DNA of 28,537 bases, taken from AP-15 sp035509615. GTDB taxonomy: Bacteria; Pseudomonadota; Alphaproteobacteria; ATCC43930; CGMCC-115725. This document shows, piece after piece, positions 15,907 through 24,235 of the stretch. The notes under the pieces are model-generated. The model searched no databases and was not told the origin of the DNA. It worked only from the letters and a program-made list of their open reading frames with translations. Each line of letters starts with the position of its first letter. Positions within the stretch are counted from its first letter, which is position 1. A program made the translations under genes and the position numbers. The DNA lies in NCBI GenBank assembly GCA_035509615.1, contig DATJLK010000053.1, forward strand, positions 1 through 28,537, given 5' to 3'.

Positions 15907-18648
15907 ATGGGATTTCTGCGGAGCGTTTCGGCAATGGTCGCCAGGCCTTCTTGGGCTGCGCTGACGCGGCGGCTGCTGCCGCCGGCCGGAAACGATGGGC
16001 TCCCCGCCTCCGTGTTTGCGTTCATCATGCGCTTCAGTTGGCGCGACCAGATCTATGTCGTCGTGATGACCTTGGCGTCCTTTCCATTTCTTTATTGGTC
16101 GTTGGATCTCCCGAAACAGATCATCAACCGCGCCATTTCCGGCAAGCACTTCCCGCAATCGTATTTTGGGCTCGAGTTGAACCAGATCCCGTACCTGTTG
16201 GTGCTGTGCGCGCTCTTCCTCGTGCTGATCTTGATCAACGGCTGCTTCAAACTGCATATCAACGTTAAAAAGGGGCAGCTCGGCGAGCGCATGTTGCGGC
16301 GCCTGCGCTATGAACTTTATCAGCGGGTGCTGCGCTTTCCGCTGCATCATTTCGATCGCGTCGCTTCCGGCCAGATCGTCGCGATGATCACCGCGGAACT
16401 GGAGCCGGTCGGCGGCTTTGTCGGCGAGGCCTTCGCCGTACCGATCTCGCAAGCCGGCACCCTGTTGACGATCCTCGCCTTCATGTTCATCCAGAACCCG
16501 GTCCTGGGTACGGCGGCGCTGGCGTTTTATCCGCTGCAAGGCTATCTGATCCCGAAAATGCAGCGCGTCATTCGCGCCCTCGGCCGCACCCGGATCCGCA
16601 AAATTCGCGGTCTTTCCGATCGCATCGGCGAGACCATCGCCGCTCGCACCGAGATCCGGGTCAACGATGCGGCGCAATATCAGCTGGCTGAAATCTCCCA
16701 GCGCCTCGGCGAGATCTATGACATCCGGCTGGAAATCTATAATCGCAAGTTTTTCGTCAAGTTCTTAAATAATTTGATCGGCAATCTGACGCCGTTTTCA
16801 TTTTTTGCGATCGGCGGCTATTTCGTCATCCAGCACAGCCTGTCGTTTGGTGCGCTGGTGGCCGTACTTGCCGCCTATAAGGACATGTCGTCACCGTGGA
16901 ATGAATTGCTCACCTATTACCAGAACCAGCAGGATGTTTCGATCAAGTACGAGCAGGTCGTCGAACAATTCCAGGTCGCCGATATGCTCGACCGCAACCT
17001 GCTGCTCGACAATCCGCCGCAGGTCGAACCGCTCACCGGCGATGTCACTGCCAGCAATGTCGACGTCGTCGACCCCGACGGCATCCATCTCCTCGAGGGC
17101 GTCAATTTCGAATTCCCGCTCGGCGCCGATATCGGCATCGTCGGCGCCAGCAACAGTGGCCGCAATACGTTGCCGCAACTGATGGCACGGCTCGAAAATC
17201 CGACTGGTGGCCGTCTGACGATCGGCGGCGCCGATATCGGTACGCTGCCGTTGGCGGTGACCGGCCGCCGGATCGGCTATGTCGGGCCCACCACCTACCT
17301 GTTTTCGGCGAGTGTGCGCGACAATCTGCTGGTCGGCCTGCGCCATCACCCCCGTGGTGTCAGCGCCGATCGCGACATAGCGGGACGTGCCGACCGCAAT
17401 CGCGGCATCGACGAAGCGCGGCAATCGGGGAACAGCGAATTCGATATCCGCGATGACTGGATCGACTACGAGCAGGCCGGGGTTGCCGATATGGCAGCGC
17501 TCGAAGCCCGCATCCTCGATGTGTTGCGCATGGTCGATCTCGACGACGACATTTACCATCTGGGATTGCGCGGCCGGATCGATCCTGAAGAGCACCCCGA
17601 AACCGCCGCCCAGATCGTCAAAGCGCGCCACGTCCTCGCCGAACGCCTCGCCGCCAACGAACTCTCGCACCTTGTCGAGCGCTTTGCTCCCGATCGCTAC
17701 AATTTGAACTCGTCGATCGGCGCCAATCTGTTGTTCGGCACCTCGATCGGACCGGCGTTTGAAGGCGATAGTCTTGCCCGCAACCGCTATGTTCAGGGTG
17801 TTCTCGATGAACTTGAACTGCAGGGCGAACTGATCGAAATCGGCGAAAAGCTGGCGCGGACCAGCGTTGAATTGTTTGCCGGCATGCAGCCGGAGCATCA
17901 GATCTTTGAAGAGTTCAGTTTTCTTGCGGCCGACGAACTGCCGTATTTCGAAAGGCTGGTGGGGCGCATCGACAGCGCCGGCATGGATAGTCTACTGCCG
18001 GGAGATCGCGTACGCCTTCTCGGCCTCGGTTTGAAGCTTGTGGCGGCGCGCGACCCGCTTGGCCTCCTTGGCGAAGGCATGCAACAGCGCATCCTTGAGG
18101 CGCGTCAAAAATTTGCCGAGGGGCTCCCGGCGCAATTGCGCGGCTCAGTCGAATTTTTTGATCCCGAGCGCTACAATGCCGCGGCCTCGATCCAGGAAAA
18201 TGTGCTGTTTGGCACCATCCTGCGCGGTGAGGCCGGCAGCCGCGAGCGCGTCTACGCCGCCATGGGTGAAGTCCTCGATGAACTCGGCTTGCGCGCGACC
18301 CTGACCTCGGTCGGTCTCGATTATCCGGTCGGTACCGGCGGTTTGCGCCTCTCCGAAGCCCAGCGCCAGAAGGTTGCGATCGCTGTCGCCTTGTTGAAGC
18401 GCCCGGACTTGGTTGTGTTCAATGACGCGACCGCGGTGCTCGACGGCATCACCGAAACCGCGATCATCGAGCGCGTCAAGCACGAGCTCAATGGCCGTAG
18501 CCTGGTGTGCAGCCTGCATCGGCCGCGCCTCGCCTCGGCCTTTGACCAGATCCTGGTCATGGACCAGGGCCGGCTCGTCCAGCAGGGCCGCCTCGACGAG
18601 CTAAAAACTACCGGAAGCCCGTTGGAACCGCTAATGGCAGCCGAATAG
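15907..18648 (+). CDS. ABC exporter-like protein with degenerate ATPase and large insertion
   Basis: A 913-residue half-transporter-like protein. Residues about 45-335 form an ABC-exporter membrane domain with hydrophobic segments near 50-67, 94-113, 183-215 and 290-325, plus the usual ERMLRRLRYELYQRVLRFP coupling segment. A nucleotide-binding domain starts near 375, but its motifs are altered. Walker A is GASNSGRNT (413-421; R419 for Lys). The Q-loop is VGPTTYLF (P461 for Gln). The signature is LSEAQ (815-819). Walker B ends FNDAT (N839, D840, where D-E is expected). Only the H-loop histidine H871 is kept. About 350 residues separate Q-loop and signature, against roughly 50-60 normally. That insertion repeats the RYN-x-n-SI-x2-N-(L/V)-LFGT motif at 596-612 and 752-772. 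GGAG lies 7 bases before the ATG. The frame is intact and protein-like throughout, so this is not simple decay. Substrate unknown. Confidence 0.85.
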   Translation: MGFLRSVSAMVARPSWAALTRRLLPPAGNDGLPASVFAFIMRFSWRDQIYVVVMTLASFPFLYWSLDLPKQIINRAISGKHFPQSYFGLELNQIPYLLVLCALFLVLILINGCFKLHINVKKGQLGERMLRRLRYELYQRVLRFPLHHFDRVASGQIVAMITAELEPVGGFVGEAFAVPISQAGTLLTILAFMFIQNPVLGTAALAFYPLQGYLIPKMQRVIRALGRTRIRKIRGLSDRIGETIAARTEIRVNDAAQYQLAEISQRLGEIYDIRLEIYNRKFFVKFLNNLIGNLTPFSFFAIGGYFVIQHSLSFGALVAVLAAYKDMSSPWNELLTYYQNQQDVSIKYEQVVEQFQVADMLDRNLLLDNPPQVEPLTGDVTASNVDVVDPDGIHLLEGVNFEFPLGADIGIVGASNSGRNTLPQLMARLENPTGGRLTIGGADIGTLPLAVTGRRIGYVGPTTYLFSASVRDNLLVGLRHHPRGVSADRDIAGRADRNRGIDEARQSGNSEFDIRDDWIDYEQAGVADMAALEARILDVLRMVDLDDDIYHLGLRGRIDPEEHPETAAQIVKARHVLAERLAANELSHLVERFAPDRYNLNSSIGANLLFGTSIGPAFEGDSLARNRYVQGVLDELELQGELIEIGEKLARTSVELFAGMQPEHQIFEEFSFLAADELPYFERLVGRIDSAGMDSLLPGDRVRLLGLGLKLVAARDPLGLLGEGMQQRILEARQKFAEGLPAQLRGSVEFFDPERYNAAASIQENVLFGTILRGEAGSRERVYAAMGEVLDELGLRATLTSVGLDYPVGTGGLRLSEAQRQKVAIAVALLKRPDLVVFNDATAVLDGITETAIIERVKHELNGRSLVCSLHRPRLASAFDQILVMDQGRLVQQGRLDELKTTGSPLEPLMAAE

Positions 18649-18685
18649 CCGGGTTCAGGACCGCTAATGGCGGCCGAATAGCCGG
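18627..18685 (+). repeat. 33-bp tandem duplication across the ABC gene's stop codon
   Basis: The 26-base stretch at 18627-18652, which includes the last codons (PLMAAE) and stop TAG, recurs at 18660-18685 with one mismatch. The period is 33, exactly 11 codons, so the second copy repeats PLMAAE-stop in frame beyond the real stop. Confidence 0.9.
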
Positions 18686-18825
18686 TACCCTAATCCCGCT
18701 CAGGTCGGGTTCGGAACCCGGCTTGGTGCTGTCCGTTGGGGTGGACGGAAGCGCGCCCCCGCTCCCGATCCGCAACGGGGAAAACGGGTCTCGCGCGCTG
18801 CCCTCTCTGCGCTGCGAGGCCGATC

Positions 18826-19170
18826 ATGAACGAGACGACGATCAAGAAGGTTGAAGCGAAATCCTCGCCGCAAGGCGGGATGGGCCAGAAATATCTGGTT
18901 TCGGGCAAGGGCGTATCGCTGCGGCTGTGGGAAAGCGAGCGGCCCGGCGGCAGCAAACCCGCGACACGGCGCGATTACGAAAGTGTCGGCTTTGTCATTG
19001 CCGGGCGTGCCGAACTGCACCTGGAGGGGCAAATGATCACCCTCGCTCCCGGTGACTCCTGGTTGGTGCCAAAAGGTGCCGAGCATCACTACGAGATCCT
19101 CGAACCGTTTACCGCGGTCGAGGCGACGGCACCACCAGCCCAAGTCAATGCCAGGGACCGTCTCCCATAG
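18826..19170 (+). CDS. Cupin-domain protein
   Basis: This 114-residue single-domain cupin starts MNETTIKKVEAK. The second cupin motif is clear (G-D-S-W-x-VPKGAEHHYEI). The first motif, normally H-x-H-x(3-4)-E, is replaced by YESVGFVIAGRAELHLEG with no histidine pair, so metal binding is doubtful or uses fewer ligands. Function is unknown; such small cupins range from isomerases to sensory or storage proteins. The ATG at 18826 follows GCGAGG; a longer frame from 18736 is not supported. Its 3' end is copied in tandem just downstream. The next gene on the strand is an LLM oxidoreductase 190 bp away. Confidence 0.82.
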   Translation: MNETTIKKVEAKSSPQGGMGQKYLVSGKGVSLRLWESERPGGSKPATRRDYESVGFVIAGRAELHLEGQMITLAPGDSWLVPKGAEHHYEILEPFTAVEATAPPAQVNARDRLP

Positions 19171-19194
19171 CCCCAGGGACCGTCTCCCCTAGCC
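19151..19194 (+). repeat. 22-bp tandem duplication across the cupin gene's stop codon
   Basis: CCAGGGACCGTCTCCC plus ATAGCC (19151-19172) is followed at once by the same 16 bases plus CTAGCC (19173-19194), with one mismatch in 22. The first copy encodes the C-terminal RDRLP and stop TAG. GGGA/TCCC within each unit could form a very small hairpin. Confidence 0.9.
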
Positions 19195-19360
19195 ACTGTG
19201 GGTTCGGCTTTGCAGCCGGTCGAAAAGCTCCGGTTATCGGCTGGTACCCGCGGATCGTCGCTCGGGGCGGTAGTCGCCGCGAACAAAATGAGCGCAAGCA
19301 AGGCCGAAGCCGATCGTCGCTGGCCGAATCGCTGGGCGGAACAAAGTAAGGAATACTGTG

Positions 19361-20323
19361 ATGATCAGCTATGGCTACAAGCTCATGTCCGAAGAGCACG
19401 GCCCAAAGGAATTGGTGCGGAATGCGGTCCGCGCCGAGCAGGCCGGCTTCTCGTTCGCGGCGATTTCCGACCATTTCTCACCCTGGCTCGAAGAGGAGGG
19501 CCACGCGCCTTTTGCCTGGTCGGTGCTCGGGGCCATCGCCAACGCGACGCATGGCATCGGTCTGATGAGCGCAGTGACCTGCCCGATCATGCGTTACCAC
19601 CCGGCCATCGTGGCGCAGGCGGCGGCAACCGTGGCATTGCTGAGCGACAATCGCTTTACGTTGGGATTGGGCGCAGGCGAGCGCCTCAACGAGCATATTG
19701 TCGGCGCGGGCTGGCCCGATGTCGGCGAGCGGCATGATCGGCTGTCCGAAGCTCTCGACATCATCAAGGGATTGCTGGCGGGCGAACTCAGCCATTTTCA
19801 CGGCAATCACTTCCGGCTCGATCACGCCCGGCTGTTCGACCGCCCGGCACGGCCGGTTCCGATCGTGGTGGCGGCGGGCGGCCCGCACGCGGCGCGGATT
19901 GCCGGGCGGAAGGGCGACGGGCTGATCGCGACAGCACCACGCGCCGATCTTGTCGAGGCCTATGGCCTCGCCGGCGGCGACGGACCGCGCTATGCCGAAG
20001 TGGCGCTGTCGGTTGCCGATCGCGAGGAAGATGCGCGGCAGATCGCGCACCGCTATTTCCGCTGGTCGACGATCGGCGAGCCGATGGCCGAACTCCCGAC
20101 GCCGCACGCATTCGCCGAAGCCACCCAACCGGTATCGCCACAGGCCGTCGCCGAGCAGATCAGCTGCGGGCCCTCAGCCGAAGCGCACCTCGCGGCAATC
20201 GATCGCTACATCCAGGCGGGGTACGATCGCCTGATCCTGGTTCAGATCGGACCCGATCAGGATCGCTTTTTTGAATTTTTCGAGCGCCAACTCGCGCCCC
20301 GACTGCCGCGCGAGCGTGGCTGA
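19361..20323 (+). CDS. LLM-class F420-dependent oxidoreductase, G6PDH-like family
   Basis: This 320-residue luciferase-like monooxygenase-fold (TIM-barrel) protein closely follows the G6PD-like F420 family (TIGR03557 type). It has ISDHFSPW near residue 36, PFAWSVLGAIANAT, VTCPIMRYHPAIVAQAAAT, a LGLGAGERLNEHIVG-type motif, and PVPIVVAAGGPHAARIAGRKGDGLI. Relatives bind coenzyme F420 rather than FMN and oxidise alcohol or sugar substrates. A GTG at 19358 directly precedes the ATG at 19361; AAGGA at 19348-19352 could serve either, and I prefer the ATG (8-base spacing). It is probably cytosolic. F420 use by this organism is inferred from family only, and no F420-biosynthesis gene is in the window. 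Confidence 0.88.
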   Translation: MISYGYKLMSEEHGPKELVRNAVRAEQAGFSFAAISDHFSPWLEEEGHAPFAWSVLGAIANATHGIGLMSAVTCPIMRYHPAIVAQAAATVALLSDNRFTLGLGAGERLNEHIVGAGWPDVGERHDRLSEALDIIKGLLAGELSHFHGNHFRLDHARLFDRPARPVPIVVAAGGPHAARIAGRKGDGLIATAPRADLVEAYGLAGGDGPRYAEVALSVADREEDARQIAHRYFRWSTIGEPMAELPTPHAFAEATQPVSPQAVAEQISCGPSAEAHLAAIDRYIQAGYDRLILVQIGPDQDRFFEFFERQLAPRLPRERG

Positions 20324-20346
20324 GGCGCGGCATATCCGCGGTGAAG

Positions 20347-20420
20347 TGGAGCGGGTGAAGGGAATCGAACCCTCGTCAGAAGCTTGGGAAGCTCCTGCTC
20401 TACCATTGAGCTACACCCGC
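20347..20420 (-). tRNA. tRNA-Gly (anticodon CCC)
   Basis: The minus strand folds as a full tRNA. The acceptor is GCGGGTG/CACCCGC. The D arm is GCTC-AATGGTA-GAGC. The anticodon stem is GGAGC/GCTTC around loop TTCCCAA (anticodon CCC). The T arm is GAGGG-TTCGATT-CCCTT. The discriminator is U and CCA is encoded (20347-20349 on the plus strand). It reads GGG. It sits between the LLM gene (+) and a cupin gene (-) with 23 and 66 bp on either side. Confidence 0.97.
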
Positions 20421-20430
20421 AACACCACCG

Positions 20431-20458
20431 ATCTTAGAGTATCGGCGGCGCGCCGCAA
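20431..20458 (-). promoter_or_regulatory. Probable promoter of tRNA-Gly
   Basis: On the minus strand, TTGCGG (20458-20453), a 16-base spacer and TAAGAT (20436-20431) place a sigma-70-like promoter about 10 bases before the tRNA 5' end. Hexamers match four of six at -10 and three to four of six at -35. Confidence 0.42.
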
Positions 20459-20486
20459 GCACCTTTGCGCCCGGCGCCTGTAGCCG

Positions 20487-20936
20487 TCAGCCGCCCTTTG
20501 CCGGCGCCTCGCACGGCACCGTCCCCATATTGGCTGGCAGGCACACTTCGAGGATCTCGACATCGCCCGAGGTGCGGATCTCGTTATGCTTCATGCCGCC
20601 CGGGATAAAGCAGGAATCACCGGCTTCGAGCCGGCATTGCGTCCCATCCTCGAATTCAAGCTCGACAAAGCCCTTGAGCGCATAGACGAACTGGCCGTCG
20701 CAGACATGGTAATGCCAGCCGGTTGGCTCGGTCATGCCGGTCACCGCCTGCATCACCTGTGCGCGCATCCAACCTTCGCTGGCGCGGGTCACGCCGAGAT
20801 CGCGATATTTGAAGAAACTGCGCCGGCCTTCGACATAATCCGGGGCTTTTGCCGTCGTCACCACAACCTTCATCTTTGGCGCCGCCTCGGCTGTGCGTTG
20901 CCCGGCCGGCCTCGCCAACGTGCCTGCACCTGCCAT
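20487..20936 (-). CDS. Cupin-domain protein
   Basis: This 149-residue cupin has a good metal site: H-Y-H in GWHYHVCDGQFVYALKG (first motif, with Gln in place of the usual Glu) and the second motif GDSCFIPGGMKHNE. The N-terminal half (about 22-65) is an extension (VVVTTAKAPDYVEGRRSFFKYRDLG) of a kind seen in some small cupins that act on signalling or catabolic ligands. The start at 20936 has a strong GGGAGG site; an internal ATG at 20873 is possible but less supported. It is divergent from a dienelactone hydrolase with 92 bp between starts. Function unknown. Confidence 0.85.
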   Translation of the reverse strand: MAGAGTLARPAGQRTAEAAPKMKVVVTTAKAPDYVEGRRSFFKYRDLGVTRASEGWMRAQVMQAVTGMTEPTGWHYHVCDGQFVYALKGFVELEFEDGTQCRLEAGDSCFIPGGMKHNEIRTSGDVEILEVCLPANMGTVPCEAPAKGG

Positions 20937-21028
20937 CTTTTCCTCCCGTCAATCGGATCGTAGCGATCATAGCAGTGCTTTGCCGTCGGGTGCTATCCTG
21001 CCGCCCTCTTATTGCAAGGAGGATCGGA

Positions 21029-21805
21029 ATGGCGAACATACCTGGTGCGGTCACCGACCCCAGCCGCGTGCGCGGTGAAAACGTCGAAATCAACAGCGGC
21101 GGCGACACGATCACGGGCTATCTGGCGCGCCCGAGCCAATCCGGAAACCACCCCGGCATCGTCGTAATCCACGAGGCCTTTGGTCTGGTCGAGCACATCC
21201 GCGATATCGCCCGGCGCTTTGCCAATATCGGCTACAACGCCCTCGCCCCTGATCTCTATGCTCGCGCCGGCGGCCCATCCGATCCGAGCGACATCAACAC
21301 GGTCTTTCCGGTCATGTTCGGCAAGCGGGATGCCGAGGCGGTGCAGGATTTGAACGCCGCCGCGAACTACCTGCGCGCGTTACCCGGTGCTGCAGCGAAA
21401 GTCGGCGTCATCGGCTTTTGTTCGGGCGGGCGGCAGACATTGCTGTTTGCCTGCTGGAGCGACAAGGTCGACGCCGCGGTCGATTGCTGGGGCGGCTTCA
21501 TCGATCGCGCCACCCCCGATGCCGCACACACCCCGGAGCGGCCGACCCCGGTTTTGAACTTTGTGTCCCAGCTGCACTGCCCGCTATTCGCCGTGTTTGG
21601 CGAAGAAGACCAGAACCCGAGCGTCGCGCAATCCGAAGAATTGAAAAGACGCGCCGAAGCCGCCCACAAGGATGTAACGATCAAGATCTACAAGAACGCC
21701 GGCCATGCTTTCCTCGCCGATTACCGGCCAAGTTACCGCGAAGGGCCGGCGAGCGAATTATGGGGCGACGCCGTCGCGTTCTTCAACCGCCACCTGAAAG
21801 CCTGA
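21029..21805 (+). CDS. Dienelactone hydrolase family protein
   Basis: This 258-residue alpha/beta hydrolase of the dienelactone hydrolase family uses a cysteine nucleophile. E49 (VIHEAFGL), C131 in GFCSGG, D194 (EEDQNP) and H226 (NAGHAFL) form the expected E-C-D-H set. Classic members open dienelactone in chlorocatechol degradation; many bacterial paralogues hydrolyse other esters or lactones. The start is set by a near-perfect AAGGAGG ending eight bases before the ATG. No signal peptide is seen, so it is probably cytosolic. It converges on glgX with a 77-bp gap. No aromatic degradation genes are nearby, so the substrate is open. Confidence 0.92.
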   Translation: MANIPGAVTDPSRVRGENVEINSGGDTITGYLARPSQSGNHPGIVVIHEAFGLVEHIRDIARRFANIGYNALAPDLYARAGGPSDPSDINTVFPVMFGKRDAEAVQDLNAAANYLRALPGAAAKVGVIGFCSGGRQTLLFACWSDKVDAAVDCWGGFIDRATPDAAHTPERPTPVLNFVSQLHCPLFAVFGEEDQNPSVAQSEELKRRAEAAHKDVTIKIYKNAGHAFLADYRPSYREGPASELWGDAVAFFNRHLKA

Positions 21806-21882
21806 GCGAGCCGTGGGAGTATCCTCGCCCCGCCGCGATCGCTGGGCCCCGCCGGCTGCAGGCCGTGGCGATGCTCCCGCGC

Positions 21883-24042
21883 CTATCCAGCGTGCTCGCG
21901 ACCTGGAGCGGGGTCGGAGTCGGGATCGAGCGCGAATAGCAGCAACGCGCGTCCGGCAACGCGGTAGGCTTCGCCGGTGGCGAAGCGGCCGTGATTGGTG
22001 TCTTCATCGAGATTGGTGTCGAACAGCAGCGACCAATTGGACCCGCCCGCGGTCTCTGGCAGCGTGAATTCGACGACATCGTGATAGGGGTTGAGCACCA
22101 TCAGCAACGTCGCGTCCTCGCCGCGGCGCCGAATGCCGGTCGGCTGGGCGCGACCATCCATCAGCATGCCAAAACACTCCATGCTGAGATCGCCCCATTC
22201 CTCCGGCTTCATCTCGGCTCCCGAAGGGTTGATCCAGGTCACGTCCTTGACCCCTAGCTCTTCGTTGTAAATGCCGGTCAGAAACCGGGTGCGGCGCAAA
22301 ATCGGGAATTTGTGGCGCAACGCCGTCAGCCGCTCAACAAAGCGGATCTGCGCGGCGCCCTTTTCCTTGATGTCCCAATTGACCCAGCTGATCTCGTTGT
22401 CCTGGCAATAGGCGTTGTTGTTGCCGTTCTGGGTGCGCGCGAACTCGTCGCCGGCGAGCAACATCGGTGTGCCTTGAGACAGCAGCAGTGTCGCGAGCAG
22501 ATTGCGCATCTGGCGGCCGCGCAGAGCTTTGACCTCCGGATCGTCGGTCGGACCCTCAGCGCCGCAATTCCACGATCGATTGTCGGAATTGCCGTCGCGG
22601 TTTTCCTCGCCATTCGCCTCGTTATGCTTGTCGTTATAGGAGACCAGATCGTTGAGGGTAAACCCATCATGCGCGGTGATGAAATTGACGCAGGCCCAGG
22701 GTTTGCGGCCGCGATGATCGAACAGGTCGCCTGAAGCGCACAGCCGCGGCGCGAGCGCACTCGCCGGTGCCGCACCCCGCCAGAAATCGCGTATGGTGTC
22801 ACGGAACTTGTCATTCCACTCGGCCCACCCCGGCGGAAAGCCGCCGACCTGATAACCGCCCGGTCCGCAATCCCATGGCTCGGCGATCAACTTGACGCTG
22901 CGCAGCTCGGGGTCCTGGCAGCACGCCTTCAGAAACCCGCTCTGGTTGTCAAAACCATTGGGCTCGCGTGCGAGGATCGTCCCAAGATCAAACCGAAAGC
23001 CGTCGACATGGGTCTCGCCCGCCCAATAGCGCAGGCTGTCGGCGACCATCTGGATCACCCGCATGTGACTGAGGTTCAGGGTGTTTCCGGTCCCGGTGTC
23101 ATTGATGTAATAGCGCGGCTGATCGGGCAGGAGGCGGTAATAGGACGCATTGTCGATGCCTTTGAACGACAGGGTCGGGCCGCGCTCGTTGCCTTCGGCG
23201 GTATGGTTGTAGACGACGTCGAGAATGACTTCGAGCCCGGCATCATGCAGCCGTGCTACCATCTCCTTGAATTCGCGTAAGGTCTGCTCGCGCTCATGGG
23301 CGTAGCGCGGATCCGGTGCAAAAAACCCGATCGAATTGTACCCCCAGTAGTTGGTCAGGCCGTTGTCGAGCAACAGGCTGTCATTGATGAACGTATGGAT
23401 CGGCAGCAGCTCGACCGAAGTGACGCCGAGCGATCTGATGTACTCGACGATCTCGCCCGACAAGCCCTTGTAGGTGCCGCGCCACTCCTTCGGCAATCGC
23501 GGATGCAGCTTGGTATAGCCGCGCAGATGCATCTCGTAGAGGACGGTATGCTCCCAGGGGACGGCACGCCGTCCGGGCTCGCCTTTCCAGTCGAAATTCG
23601 GGTCGACGACGACGCATTTTGGCACGAACGGGGCGCTGTCGCGCTCGTCAAAGGTCGTGTCATCCGCTGTTTCGAGCTGGTATCCGAACACCGCCGGATC
23701 CCATTTCAGATCACCGAAATGCCCGCGCGCATATGGGTCGAGCAACAGCTTGCTGGGATTGAAGCGCTGTCCGTTGTCCGGCTCATAGGGACCGTGCACG
23801 CGATAGCCATAGATCGACCCAGGGGCGACATCGGCGACGTAGCCATGCCAGACTTCGTCGGTAAACTCCGGCAACTCGATTCGCGCGATCTCGCGTTCTC
23901 CTTTATCGTCGAATAGGCACAGCTCGACGCTGGTCGCGTTTGCCGAAAACAACGCGAAATTAACGCCTTTCCCGTCCCAGGTCGCGCCCAGCGGAAATGG
24001 CAGACCTTCCCGAACCCGAGCGGTGAAATCTCCAGCAGCCAT
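21883..24042 (-). CDS. glgX: Glycogen debranching enzyme GlgX (GH13, isoamylase type)
   Basis: This 719-residue enzyme hydrolyses alpha-1,6 branches of phosphorylase-limit glycogen. An N-terminal CBM48-like beta domain (about 10-130: PLGATWDGKGVNFALFSANA) precedes a GH13 barrel. Conserved regions are visible: DVVYNHTAEG (region I, 275-284), the nucleophile D352 in DGFRFDL, the acid/base E388 in IAEPWDCG, and the transition-state Asp in FITAHDGFTL. Length and motifs match GlgX (GH13_11). The ATG at 24042 follows AGGGAAAG. Glycogen synthesis and phosphorylase genes are not in the window, so it stands alone here. A 277-bp gene-free stretch lies upstream toward the EI24 remnant. Confidence 0.94.
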   Translation of the reverse strand: MAAGDFTARVREGLPFPLGATWDGKGVNFALFSANATSVELCLFDDKGEREIARIELPEFTDEVWHGYVADVAPGSIYGYRVHGPYEPDNGQRFNPSKLLLDPYARGHFGDLKWDPAVFGYQLETADDTTFDERDSAPFVPKCVVVDPNFDWKGEPGRRAVPWEHTVLYEMHLRGYTKLHPRLPKEWRGTYKGLSGEIVEYIRSLGVTSVELLPIHTFINDSLLLDNGLTNYWGYNSIGFFAPDPRYAHEREQTLREFKEMVARLHDAGLEVILDVVYNHTAEGNERGPTLSFKGIDNASYYRLLPDQPRYYINDTGTGNTLNLSHMRVIQMVADSLRYWAGETHVDGFRFDLGTILAREPNGFDNQSGFLKACCQDPELRSVKLIAEPWDCGPGGYQVGGFPPGWAEWNDKFRDTIRDFWRGAAPASALAPRLCASGDLFDHRGRKPWACVNFITAHDGFTLNDLVSYNDKHNEANGEENRDGNSDNRSWNCGAEGPTDDPEVKALRGRQMRNLLATLLLSQGTPMLLAGDEFARTQNGNNNAYCQDNEISWVNWDIKEKGAAQIRFVERLTALRHKFPILRRTRFLTGIYNEELGVKDVTWINPSGAEMKPEEWGDLSMECFGMLMDGRAQPTGIRRRGEDATLLMVLNPYHDVVEFTLPETAGGSNWSLLFDTNLDEDTNHGRFATGEAYRVAGRALLLFALDPDSDPAPGREHAG

Positions 24043-24235
24043 TATCTTTCCCTGTACCTGTCAGCGCCGCGCGGCCCGCCGGCAAAACTCCGCGTTCCGT
24101 GTCCCTACCTTTCGATGTTGTCCGCGCCATGCGGCGGCCGGTCACCGGTCAAGATTCGGGCGCGTTGCGGCATCCGGCAATTCGATTCGTCGGCAGGACG
24201 CGGTTGGCGAATCACGAACGTCGCTGATGACGCTT

